A model generated the notes under the pieces. The model was given only the letters and a program-made list of their open reading frames with translations, was not told where the DNA came from and did not search any database. A stretch of DNA of 55,749 bases from the NCBI GenBank assembly GCA_001766655.1, contig MJCC01000019.1, positions 167,434 through 223,182 on the forward strand, in the 5' to 3' direction. Position numbers and translations under genes: made by a program. Numbering within the stretch: the stretch's first letter is position 1; every line of letters starts with the position of its first letter. The DNA comes from Phytomonas francai. Lineage: Eukaryota; Euglenozoa; Kinetoplastea; Trypanosomatida; Trypanosomatidae. Shown here in pieces: positions 41,311 to 50,444 of the stretch.

Positions 41311-41356
41311 CTCCTTTCGTTTTCTATCGTTATCTTTTGACGATTCTCTTTTCTAG
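41311..41356 (+). promoter_or_regulatory. Predicted trans-splice acceptor, small GTPase gene
   Basis: Pyrimidine-rich stretch ending TTCTAG; AG at 41355-41356, about 160 nt before ATG 41516. Confidence 0.55.
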
Positions 41357-41515
41357 GGAGAAGTGGCGGGAGTTGTGAAGTTTTTATTTATTGGATTACT
41401 TCCATAGGGTGATCATTTTAGAGGAGCGCACACAACACTCCAGGCTAGGTGATAGTCTAGAAAGGTGCTTTTACGCGCACTCGCACCCGCGTGAATCTAT
41501 CAGAGAGTTCTTGCG

Positions 41516-42917
41516 ATGAGTGTAAATTATCCATTGCGCAACGGCGATGGTAACAGGACCACCGAGGACGTCCTATCCTTGATCGCCGACGCTGCGGAAA
41601 GCGTCCTAGAAAGGCCTTGCACCGAGAAAGAGTCCATCGTCAAGGTCGTCGTCGTCGGCGACCACAACGTCGGGAAGACGACCCTGGTCAAGCGCCTGCT
41701 CACGGCGCGTCTGCCGACGTCCCCGGAGGCGCCCGAGGTCGCGGACGCCGACGACGCCGACGCCGAGATCCCGTCCGTCCTGCCGACGCTCGACGCGGAG
41801 TTCTTTTCCCGCGTTGTCGAGGACGTCGCGCCGCGGACGAGCCTGCGGCTTCAGATCTGGGACAGCGCCGGGATCGAGCGCTACGGCGGCGTGGACGAGG
41901 GGTTCTACCGGGACGTCTCCCTCCTGATCGGGGTCTTCGACCTCAGCGACGGCGCGGGCCTGCGGCAGCTCTGCGAGGGCCCCCTCGCGCGCGCCCTCGC
42001 GTCCGCCCCGGCGCTCGCGCAACAGGGCCTCTTCGTCGTGGGCAACAAAGTGGACCTGCTCGGGGCCCGGGATGAAGCCCGCGTGTGTGACAGGACGGCC
42101 CGGGATGAAGCCCGCGTGTGTGACAGGACGGCCCGGGATGAAGCCCGCGTGTGTGACANATGAAGCCCGCGTGTGTGACAGGACGGCCCGGGATGAAGCC
42201 CGCGTGTGTGACAGGACGGCCCGGGATGAAGCCCGCGTGTGTGACAGGACGGCCTGGGACGTGGCCGCGCGCTTGTTCCTGCACGCGCACTACGCCGAGG
42301 TGAGCTCGACCCGCCGGACGGGCGTCTCGGCGCTGCTCGGGCGGATCTGCGCGTTCCTCCTGCACGAGCCCAGCGTTCCGGGGGGAGGGGCCGCGGCCGT
42401 CCCGGTGGGCTCGCCGCGGCTGAGCGGTCCACACCCCTTCGACCAGTGCGATGCGGAGGAGGAGGGAGGGGGGAGTGGCAAGGGGTGCCCGAAGCCAGTC
42501 GACGTGGCGGATGCCGACTGTTGGGCTACTGCGGAATTTTCACCCCGTGGGGGAGGCGATAAGGAAATGTCTGTGGCCCCTCTGGCCACCGTGCTCTGCG
42601 GGGATCTTCGCCGCGAAAGTTGGGAATCCGACAGAGAAGATATCGGCCGGATGAGCAAGACGAGAACCTTTCGATCCCTCCTCGAAGGAGAAAGATCAAC
42701 TTGCATGAGACCAAGGGAAGACTGCGATGATAATTATGCAAATTTATACGCAAACAGTTGTGTTAATTTCAACGGAAACGCAAAAGCGGCATGTAATAGG
42801 AATGCGGGATTTAGGGAAATCGAGGTCACTGGTGACAGGATGTGTAATTCACATCAAAAAAGAGAGGGATGGGAGCATAAAAAAGATAAAAACAAGCGCA
42901 AATGCACCGTGATGTAG
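41516..42917 (+). CDS. Ras/Rab-superfamily small GTPase with internal 33-bp repeats and CaaX end
   Basis: The G1 P-loop GDHNVGKT is at aa 48-55, a threonine (VLPTLDAEFF) stands in the switch I place, G3 is WDSAGIE (W115), G4 is NKVD (177-180), and a G5-like EVSSTRRTGVSAL lies near the C-terminal end of the G domain. In G3 the usual D-x-x-G is kept but Gln after it is Ile, which may slow hydrolysis. Between G4 and G5 a 33-bp unit encoding RDEARVCDRTA is repeated six times. An N at 42159 with 11 nt missing from one unit breaks the frame, so the two halves (41516 onward, and the frame ending 42917) are joined across an assembly gap. A disordered extension of about 190 residues ends NKRKCTVM, a basic CaaX box predicting prenylation and membrane attachment. 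Subfamily not assigned. Confidence 0.8.
42071..42257 (+). repeat. 33-bp tandem repeat, six copies, with N gap
   Basis: Units begin at 42071, 42104, 42137, 42159, 42192 and 42225, each starting GATGAAGCCCGCG. Spacing is 33 nt except 22 nt between copies three and four, exactly where the single N (42159) sits. The unit is a multiple of three and lies inside the GTPase coding region. Copies are identical at the nucleotide level, so the array is recent or homogenised, and the true copy number is probably higher than six. Confidence 0.92.
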
Positions 42918-44158
42918 TAATTTATTCTTTGGATGCATAGGGGAAGAGGATGTCGAGGGGTACGAAATCCTTAAGGATCGGTTACTTTAAGGAGCAGTAC
43001 TTATTCGTATCATTTAGCTTCGATTTCATTTTGCCGGAGTAGCTGTCCTTGGTATCTTATTTTATTTTCTGATGCACTTATTTAGTTGCTCTTTTTTTAA
43101 AGTTTGTGTATGTCAGGAAGGGAATATGAATGCTAAGCGAAGCACATTTTAGAGTTTATGATAACTTGCGGAGATATGTACACTGAAGGGTCTTAAGATG
43201 ATCCCAGCCCGCATTTATGTAAAAATACATAATACGCCTTCCCTTTGAATCGAGGTGGTAAACATCTTTTTCTTTTCTCCCTAGTCCGACTTCCTTAAAT
43301 ATCCCTATGGATACAGAAGTTTTCATGAGAAAATCGTTTCTTTTTTTTCTATTCCTTGAGCGCAAACCCTAACAAGTGGATAATGCGTATAGAAATAAGT
43401 ATTTGAAATGAAGAGTTTGATGAATTAAAATATATGCATTAGTGCATTATTCCAATCTTTAAAATTCTTCGAAATTGACGGATATGATATCGAAGGACCT
43501 ATTCTTTGACTTTTGTTTAGTTTCATATTGACCAATTATCTTGAAAAAAGGTTGCGGCGTTCTGTCGAGCGGTAAAATCAAGATGAAATTGGTTTGTTGG
43601 ATTTGAAGGGACGCCTATATGATGTGTTTGTCTATGGCTTCTCTATTAGTATTTCTCGTTCTTCAAGGGCAACCGCATGACTGAGCCACTTGTTTTGGAT
43701 GAAAAATGAGACAGACAGTCTGTCTTAAGGACCCTTGTTAATATAGGCTATATATGCGTTTACTGTGTTGTGCTTCCTTTTGAATCGATAAGTATAAATA
43801 TTTTTTCATGAATCTGCATGTATTTTTGACACTTGCATCTATGCGGATTAATTATTGGAGTAGATAAAAAGTATTCTACATGTTGAGCGGAATAGCGGCA
43901 CAAATCCTGTTAAATCATAATAGCAGTTTGATTTTCCTTGAGGAGCGTCGGTAATCAACCCAAATAAACTTGTAGGAGGAGGGCCCAGCCAAGACACCTT
44001 CCACAAGAGTGTAAAGACCACTATTGTGTGACAAAAACTCATTTGGAGAGTTTGCTGGGAAACCCTCCCGCGCCTTGATATACGTATATGTGGAGTGGGG
44101 TAGGAATGAGTAAAAAAAGATTGATACGAAAAACACTAACCTGAGTCGCTTTACTGAA
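42918..44158. other. AT-rich spacer
   Basis: No gene supported. - strand frame 43365-43156 contains VGLGRKEKDVYHLDSKGRR and could be another relic, but it is short and isolated. Confidence 0.5.
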
Positions 44159-44935
44159 ATGGATTCGACTTCATCCGAGACGATCTGTCGCGATAGTACG
44201 GCGGTGGACCTCTTTCTAGAATGGCGGGAAGATTATGGCTTGGATTGCATCTGTCTATCTATAAATGCCATGGACACGTGCATTCCTTGGAGTCCCCGCA
44301 GGATCAACGACTACATTGCACGTGGCTGCTGCCTCTCCACCACCAGAGGGACTTACAATCCGAGCCAGCTTCTCACGATGCAGCCAAAGGAAACTAGTAA
44401 GGCAATGCTGATGCTCGATATGGGTGCGAACACTGTAAACTTTCTTCAAACAAGCCGCTGGGAAAAAAAAGGTCAGGGGTGCGTGCCGCTGCTCACAGCG
44501 TGGCCATCATTTGTCTATTTCAATCCGCTATTGGGTATCCTTGGATGCGCGCGTGTCGTTTTTTTTTTTCGTATTTGGCCTTCAGTGTGTCCAGAAGCTG
44601 GAGGGGAAGTTGGGGACAAAGCACAGGGAGAGGGCCCCGTTCCAACATCATCAAACATAAGCCGTCTGCGAGCGGCACAAATGCAACACGAAAGGGTGGG
44701 AAGTCTCCAATGTCTAGGACCACCTCCATGTTATCGTTGTCTGAAAGTCATATGTCGGGGAATGTTCTTTAGTATCATGCCCTGGAGACATAGCTGCAGG
44801 TGTTTTAAAGCTGAAATCTTCTTCCCACGTGTGTGTGTGTTTATCAACCCCCGGAACAGGTTCTTACCGTTCATGCGGAAGCGAGGCAGCCAGCTTTCAC
44901 GGCGTCGGTTCACCAAAGTTGAAATTTCTGTCTAG
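44159..44935 (+). CDS. Doubtful 258-aa frame in a GC-richer island
   Basis: ATG 44159 opens a frame whose first 100 residues look protein-like (STAVDLFLEWREDYGLDCIC, SPRRINDYIARGCCLSTTRG). After about 44470 two other frames look equally good, for example SRSWRGSWGQSTGRGPRSN in the frame 44479-44772, and a T10 run near 44560 is a likely slip point. The - strand of 44729-44520 also reads plausibly (GDFPPFRVAFVPLADGLCLM). No pyrimidine tract precedes the ATG. Most likely a decayed gene whose strand and frame I cannot settle; a real lineage-specific gene is less likely. Cysteine content is high in the second half, which is not typical of the confident genes here. Confidence 0.28.
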   Translation: MDSTSSETICRDSTAVDLFLEWREDYGLDCICLSINAMDTCIPWSPRRINDYIARGCCLSTTRGTYNPSQLLTMQPKETSKAMLMLDMGANTVNFLQTSRWEKKGQGCVPLLTAWPSFVYFNPLLGILGCARVVFFFRIWPSVCPEAGGEVGDKAQGEGPVPTSSNISRLRAAQMQHERVGSLQCLGPPPCYRCLKVICRGMFFSIMPWRHSCRCFKAEIFFPRVCVFINPRNRFLPFMRKRGSQLSRRRFTKVEISV

Positions 44936-45989
44936 CACTCAGAGTTAGGTCGCGACTTAGGGTAAGTTTATATCTTCTATATTTTTGTTTTCAATCGGGT
45001 CTTTGATTTCTTTTTTATTCCTTTTTAAGTATTCTTTTTTTTTTGACTATATGACCTGTTTCTATCTAGACTTTGAAGTTTATGTCGTCGAAGCCATACT
45101 TTCCTCCCCTAACTATTTGTTTCTTTTTTTATTTGTTGAGCTTTGCCGTGGTGCAAGCAACACTTTGTTATCATTAATCTGGATCATGAAAATGTAAATA
45201 CTTATTTTTAGTCGTTTTCTTCGTATTATTTTAATTCATTTCCTAGTTTAAACATGCGATTTTATGAATCAAGCTATCACATCCATAACTTTTCGACTTT
45301 TTATTATATCAGTTCTTCATACGTTTTTAATTTCAATACTTATAACTTTTTAAATTTACGTATGAAAATAGCCATACTTACTTGCGTCTGCGAATGAATG
45401 TATAATGCGATACTTGATGATGAAAAAAGCGGGTAAAGATTAAGAGGATTGGAGTTATGTTAAAAATGATAGTCCTATTTCATTGGAAAAGAGGATGAAC
45501 CGTCTTGTACGCATTCACATTGCTAATACTGCTAGTAATAGTAATAATGAAGCTAAAGGAGTATTTATGGTAAAAAGATACGAGGAAAGACGTTTAAATA
45601 GTAATGACTCATCACATTTTCCTCAAAGTATTATTTGATGCATGCCATTTTAGTTGAGTTACATGATTAAATCCCTTTTTTTTGGCATGTCATGCTCTCT
45701 CCCCTGCTTTGAATGTACTTTTATTGAGGAGCTTTTTTAAAAGTATTAATGCAGTTTATAAATACTTGTCATTAAAAAAACACTTGCTCATATGTGTGTT
45801 TCTTTGTTAATTTTGTCGGCTTATGTATGAGCTTACTTCGTCCTTTTTAATTGTTGTACTGAATCTATGCCTAAAAGGCTGAGAGGGAAACACACACAAA
45901 ATACATGCGTATGCGTATATGAGTATTAATAATAATATCTAATCATATTGTTCGCCTTTTTATTTTTACGTTTTCCACTAATTTGTATG

Positions 45990-46013
45990 TTGTTGCTTTG
46001 CCTTTCTCTTTAG
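45990..46013 (+). promoter_or_regulatory. Splice acceptor before the interrupted frame at 46027
   Basis: T/C-rich run ending CTCTTTAG; AG at 46012-46013, 13 nt before ATG 46027. Confidence 0.5.
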
Positions 46014-46026
46014 GGACGTGTTGATA

Positions 46027-46242
46027 ATGGCACACCCACGCCTGATTTTAATGCAGGCCAACGAAAAATTGACCATTAATGTGGGCTACGTGTGTTCATT
46101 TGAAGTTGGTTCTCGTGAATGACTCGGGGGCCTGACAGAACTTCCTGCCGGATGTATTCTTGTCCTCCTCAGGCTCTTTGTGCCCCACTATAGGGCGCAA
46201 CGTAGCATTTATTTCTACCAGTTTATTAGAGATGCATTGTGA
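46027..46242 (+). pseudogene. Short gene interrupted by one in-frame TGA
   Basis: ATG 46027 starts MAHPRLILMQANEKLTINVG and continues YVCSFEVGSRE to a TGA at 46120-46122. The same frame then stays protein-like (LGGLTELPAGCILVLLRLFV, PHYRAQRSIYFYQFIRDAL) to a second TGA at 46240-46242. Total 71 codons, no frameshift. A strong acceptor just upstream supports former transcription as a gene. Elsewhere in the window TGA behaves as a normal stop, so the interruption most likely kills the gene, or only a 31-aa peptide is made. Family unknown. Confidence 0.45.
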
Positions 46243-46340
46243 TGTGAGTCATCGATAAGTAAACATGCATATAAATATTATAAACGCATTTTGATAGATA
46301 AAATAAGAACATTCTTGTATTTTATATGCTTGATCCGGAC

Positions 46341-46362
46341 CTCATTCCTTCTCTCCTCCAAG
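46341..46362 (+). promoter_or_regulatory. Predicted trans-splice acceptor
   Basis: CTCATTCCTTCTCTCCTCC tract followed by AG at 46361-46362, 184 nt before ATG 46547. Confidence 0.5.
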
Positions 46363-46546
46363 AAGACATCCTTTTTTTCCTTATTAAGCTATTATTAAGA
46401 TAAGCGAGAAAGTTATTGAAGACAACTTTGTGACAAAACTAAAGGTAGAGTTACCAGATCAAGAAAAAAAGGGAGCAAACAACCCTTTGAGGACCCTTAA
46501 ATAACAGTTGAGCAAGATCAGAACGTGTGTGCTTACAATTACTGAG

Positions 46547-47491
46547 ATGATAAAAATGCCGCCCCTTCCCGATGCACAGAGTACAATCCAGGTCATCTTT
46601 CAGCCACGTACACCGGGAAAAAGTGGTGCGAAGGGAACCTTTAAGCTCGACGTTACGCGTGGCGCGGCGGTCCAGGATCTTGTACCAATGCTGCACGCAA
46701 ACCTCACCGGCGGGGCGTCCACGGGGGCGTCTTGGGCACCTTCGTCCTGGTTTCGCTGGTGGAAGCAGGGGGGCTTGCGATCTCCCGAACTGTCGGATAC
46801 GACGCCGAGTTATCACTTTTTCGTCGCGGCCTCATCCGCGCCTGCCCAGGGCGCGGACGAGGTGAGGCCCTCTGCGGACGACTTGAGGGCAGTCCCGCTA
46901 AACATGTCAGTGGGGGAGCTGGCAGACGACACCACTGAGGTCCCTGGATCGGAGGCGGACACGCGAAATCAGCCACTGATAGTTTGTTTGTACTATGAAC
47001 GAGAGACGTACTTTGGGGATCTTGAAGAAGACATTATGTGCCTTGAGTGCTGCGCCCTGTTGGCTTGTTGCGGACTCTGCTGCACCGCTGAAGCGCGTGG
47101 CGCTTCAAGTAAGCCACAAAATCCTCCGCAGTCGTACCAGTTGTCTAACACACAACCTACTTACACTAATCAGCAAAACCCTGAGCAGATATATTATCCT
47201 GATGGGCCTTCCAACACTGGGAATAATTACTACGCTAACAACACCTATGGAGTGCCACCCAACCCACAGTACGGTGTCCCTGTCTATGGCCCACCCCAGG
47301 GGCAATACCCTTATTCTGGAGGCTATCCACCACCAGCAAACTATCCACCACCAGGAAATTATCCACCGCCAGCAAGCTTTCCAGCCCCAGCAAATGTTTA
47401 CCCTCCAGCAGCAAACACCACCCAGCCCGCGTACTACAGTCAGCCACCTGCACAATACAGCAATGCACCTGGAAACTTGAAGCCGTTCTAA
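46547..47491 (+). CDS. Protein with Cys-cluster membrane motif and Pro/Tyr-rich tail
   Basis: A 314-aa product in three parts. The N-terminal 150 residues begin MIKMPPLPDAQSTIQVIFQP and alternate strands and loops in a way that could be a ubiquitin-like or similar small beta domain (IQVIFQP ... GTFKLDVTRGAAVQDLV ... QPLIVCLYY). A cluster of cysteines within hydrophobic residues, MCLECCALLACCGLCCTA (about aa 164-181), is a typical S-palmitoylation or membrane-dip motif. The last 130 residues are low complexity, rich in Pro, Tyr, Asn and Gln, with repeats such as GNYPPP, ANYPPP and ASFPAP. Such tails occur in proteins of membranes and condensates. Probably a peripheral membrane protein; no family assigned. 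An in-frame ATG at 46556 is an alternative start nine nucleotides on. Confidence 0.75.
   Translation: MIKMPPLPDAQSTIQVIFQPRTPGKSGAKGTFKLDVTRGAAVQDLVPMLHANLTGGASTGASWAPSSWFRWWKQGGLRSPELSDTTPSYHFFVAASSAPAQGADEVRPSADDLRAVPLNMSVGELADDTTEVPGSEADTRNQPLIVCLYYERETYFGDLEEDIMCLECCALLACCGLCCTAEARGASSKPQNPPQSYQLSNTQPTYTNQQNPEQIYYPDGPSNTGNNYYANNTYGVPPNPQYGVPVYGPPQGQYPYSGGYPPPANYPPPGNYPPPASFPAPANVYPPAANTTQPAYYSQPPAQYSNAPGNLKPF
47325..47415 (+). repeat. Degenerate NYPPP-type coding repeat
   Basis: Four to five copies of a roughly 24-nt unit encoding (A/G)-x-N-Y-P-P-P-type octapeptides inside the preceding gene, with progressive divergence toward the 3' end. Confidence 0.7.
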
Positions 47492-48638
47492 TTCAGATGG
47501 ATCTCGTTCATTTTTTAATGCAGCTTTTCTGTTTTGTTTGCTACACTGGAAATTTTTATTTACACCAAGGTCTAGAAACAGGATTCATTGCTTTATTTTA
47601 TTATAGCCTAGGCATAATTTTAACAAAGAAAACATATTCGTTTCATCGGTAGATTATGTTTGGATGTTATATTTGAAAGTTTAATTTCGATTTTACCCTC
47701 CAGTATTACGTGTCGAATAAAATAACCATAATAATATGGTCACTTATGCCTCCTTGACGATTTAGAATTCCATGCTCGTGTAGACGTTTTTCTTATACTC
47801 GTTGCTTTTCACATGTTTTCTGAAGCTGAAAATATCGAATCACTTTGACTTCTGAAATTACTGGTTTTCTTTACCATTGAATGCTGATAAAGTGAATCAG
47901 CTTATATATATATATATTGATTGATTGATTGAATGCGGGTTAGTCTTTTTGTCACCAAGAATTGATTGCCGTATTATTACGACATCAGTCATATCTCATG
48001 CTATTATTAATGTTATAATTCTTTAATTTTTGTAGTTGCTAATCAAAAGAGGGTGGTGATATCATTTCACTTGATTGTGTACTTACTGACAGATAGGATA
48101 GGGGTGGTGGTTTCCTTCACCGGTGAAAAATACGCTATTTCTTCAATTATTTTCCCTTAGTGCAAAATATAAGGTGCGGTGTTGGAATCACCGTTGTTGC
48201 ACTTCCCCATGAACCTTTAAGCCTTGCGGGGCCTTTTGAGGGCATGTGGAGGGCAATGGCAACGTTATGAAGCACCAGGTACCCTAGCCTCTGTTATGAA
48301 CACGACCTTTCTGTTTTATTTTTCTATAGCATTGGCAATTAGTCTTTTCAGGAGAAAAGGGGGCGACTCTACTGCTAATGTTGTTTTTGTTATTCTTGTG
48401 CATTTCACGAATTACCCCCTCAGAGCCTGTTGAATTTTTTCTTTCTCTTTTCCCTTTTCTCTCGTCTCTGAATCCCACTGACAGCGACAATGACTTTAGG
48501 ATGACACTGCCCGTATATTGAAAGGGTCTCATTTACATAAATTGCCCTGATAACGGTCATCGATATACTTCAGTCTGTCATGTAAAGCAATATAGGCAAC
48601 AGTAAAAAAATGACAAGGAAGTGTGTGGTAGTAGGTAT

Positions 48639-48656
48639 TGTTTTGTTTTACTCAAG
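48639..48656 (+). promoter_or_regulatory. Retained splice acceptor of relic at 48663
   Basis: T-rich run followed by AG at 48655-48656, six nucleotides before ATG 48663. Confidence 0.45.
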
Positions 48657-48662
48657 ACAAAC

Positions 48663-49101
48663 ATGTCTACAATTACGGAGTTCAACGTGAAAGTTGAGGA
48701 TGTCGCCTCGGTCCGGAAAACAACTAACGCATTAGATAAGGGTTTCTACGGTGTGACGGTCCTTCTAAAAGAATTCTACTTTTTTTTTGAAGATATCAGC
48801 AAGGCTTCCAATAATTTGATTTGACTTAGCTTCTCGAATTCATCCGTAAGTAGCTACACACGTAGTGTTAATTCAGAAATAGCTCGTCTGAGAAATCTCA
48901 AAGCTCTTTTCTATTTGCGAAGATGCCCGTAAGGGGTTTGGAGGACTTACGAGAGCTTATCATGGCATGTGGTCAGTTATTGATAAATGCGAAAAAGTGC
49001 CTTCTGGGTATATGCTTGCTGTCAAGAAAATGTCTGGAAAAAGAAGAGTTCGCAAGCAAACCTGGTCAGTTAAGTGCTTCAGGTTGCACATAAACTCATG
49101 A
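48663..49101 (+). pseudogene. Helical (BAR-like) protein relic
   Basis: ATG 48663 starts MSTITEFNVKVEDVASVRKT and continues LDKGFYGVTVLLKEFYFFFE, then DISKASNNLI and a TGA. The same frame goes on with SSVSSYTRSVNSEIARLRNL. A second frame then carries SICEDARKGFGGLTRAYHGM, WSVIDKCEKVPSGYMLAVKK and MSGKRRVRKQTW to a stop at 49101. The long amphipathic helices and their spacing recall BAR or I-BAR membrane-bending domains, but that is a resemblance in style only. A splice acceptor lies just before the ATG. One stop and one frameshift make it a likely recent pseudogene. Confidence 0.5.
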
Positions 49102-49243
49102 TCGTGTGAGTGTATTTTATTGACCCTGTTTGGGACTCCACGCCAGAGCGGTACCGTTGCCGTGGTATAAAACAAAGACTGTGACCGTGCACATCCCACA
49201 CTGTGTTGACTATAGTACTGGATTAGCGTTTACGCGCATGCAC

Positions 49244-49281
49244 ACCTCTTTCTATCCTCATTCTCATCTGTAATAACTAAG
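49244..49281 (+). promoter_or_regulatory. Predicted trans-splice acceptor, ZIP gene
   Basis: Pyrimidine-rich stretch (CACCTCTTTCTATCCTCATT) followed by AG at 49280-49281, 108 nt before ATG 49389. Confidence 0.5.
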
Positions 49282-49388
49282 TTTCAAGTATTCAAGCAAG
49301 CATCACAACCGTCTCAAAGCACAAACTACCTCTTGGAACCCCAATATCGTTTCCTGTGTGGATCACCTTTCGCTGTGTAACTGCACCC

Positions 49389-50444
49389 ATGACTTCTCAA
49401 GCAGATAATGTGGGGGCTGAACATTCGCTCTGCGATGGTCTGGAGGGCGAGTACTCCGTGGGCCTTCACGTTGCTGCCATCTTCATCGTTCTTTTTGCCT
49501 CCCTTCTTGGCACAGTCATACCGATTATCACGAAGTACATTCCCATTCTTCGCGAGAACCCTTTTGTTTTTGTGATTGCCAAGACGGCGGCGACGGGCGT
49601 GCTGCTCTCTGTTTCTGTTATTCACCTGATCGGCGAAGCCATTGAGGCACTCGAAGAGGAATGCGTACCTCGAGCCCTTCACGATTTCTATGAGCCGTAT
49701 GGTTTTTTTTTGGTTGTGCTTGCAGCCCTGATGATGCACGCCCTGGACTTCAAACTGGAAAAGATAGCCCAAGCATGGTTGAAGCAGCAGCAAAGTGGGC
49801 TGACCCCCGAAGATGGTGAGGGGAGTGCGGCACAAGGGGATTATGGCACTTTGAACAACGACAATAAGCATAATGACGAAGAGCATTCACTAGAGTGTGG
49901 CCACAGTCATGATCGCGTCCTTCCGCCACCTACGATGGGCCAGCTTCGCCGAGTTATTGCGGCTGTGTCGCTGGAGTTTGGCGTCACCCTTCATAGCATC
50001 TTCGTTGGTCTGGACATGGGTCTCACGACGGACGCCTCCCTGAAGCCGCTGCTCGTGGCCCTGGTCTTCCATCAGCTGTTTGAGGGCATGGCGCTTGGCT
50101 CGCGTCTGGTGGACGCCAAGTTTTCGCTTATTTTGGACATGGCCCTCGCGACTGTGTTTTTTCTGAGCGCGCCTCTTGGGATGTCTATTTCCACCATCGC
50201 CGTGAGCATTCGGAAAGACGCCATGGCGGGTGGTTGGTTCGCGCTGTTGCTGGGATCCCTCAGCAGCTTCTGCGGTGGCATTTTGCTATATGTTGCCTTC
50301 AGCCTCCTTTTCTCGGACTTCGCGATTGAGATCAAGGCGCACTGCTCCGACGGTATGCCCAGGCGAACGGTTAAGAAGGTCGCGATGTTCGTGTCACTTT
50401 GGTCAGGCATGCTGATAATGGCGTTAATCGGCAAATGGTTATGA
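49389..50444 (+). CDS. ZIP-family divalent metal (zinc/iron) transporter
   Basis: ZIP proteins move Zn2+ or Fe2+ into the cytosol through eight TM helices. The 351-aa product shows a TM-rich N-terminal half (HVAAIFIVLFASLLGTVIPI, FVIAKTAATGVLLSVSVIHL), a variable cytosolic loop with a metal-binding-like HSLECGHSHD, then the two signature helices. TM IV has LEFGVTLHSIFVGLDMGL (H202) and TM V has FHQLFEGMALGSRL (H228, E232), matching the family's HS-x-x-x-GL and HQ-x-FEG-x-ALG motifs. Three more helices and a short end (MALIGKWL) complete the usual topology. Length is normal for the kinetoplastid members. Related Leishmania proteins (LIT1) import ferrous iron, so iron is as likely as zinc. The ATG is the first after the predicted splice site; upstream codons are open but non-ATG. 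Confidence 0.92.
   Translation: MTSQADNVGAEHSLCDGLEGEYSVGLHVAAIFIVLFASLLGTVIPIITKYIPILRENPFVFVIAKTAATGVLLSVSVIHLIGEAIEALEEECVPRALHDFYEPYGFFLVVLAALMMHALDFKLEKIAQAWLKQQQSGLTPEDGEGSAAQGDYGTLNNDNKHNDEEHSLECGHSHDRVLPPPTMGQLRRVIAAVSLEFGVTLHSIFVGLDMGLTTDASLKPLLVALVFHQLFEGMALGSRLVDAKFSLILDMALATVFFLSAPLGMSISTIAVSIRKDAMAGGWFALLLGSLSSFCGGILLYVAFSLLFSDFAIEIKAHCSDGMPRRTVKKVAMFVSLWSGMLIMALIGKWL

Larger units (their letters stand above)
39704..41515. other. AT-rich spacer containing a CFAP97-like relic
   Basis: Outside the relic at about 40453-40907 nothing is called. A - strand frame (40314-40090) looks protein-like at its start, but the + strand does too at the same place, so it is not counted. Confidence 0.5.
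44936..46546. other. AT-rich spacer with one interrupted short gene
   Basis: AT-rich throughout except 46010-46245, which holds the interrupted frame listed separately. A pyrimidine tract at 46341-46360 serves the next gene. Confidence 0.55.
47492..49388. other. AT-rich spacer with coding relics
   Basis: TA and TTGA repeats at about 47902-47935. A GC-richer patch at 48165-48300 reads GVGITVVALPHEPLSLAGPF in one frame and other protein-like pieces in the next, probably another relic. The relic at 48663-49101 is listed separately. Confidence 0.5.

Noticed and set aside
42071..42257. CRISPR array
   Set aside because: 33-bp units are directly adjacent without spacers and lie in frame within a GTPase gene of a eukaryote.
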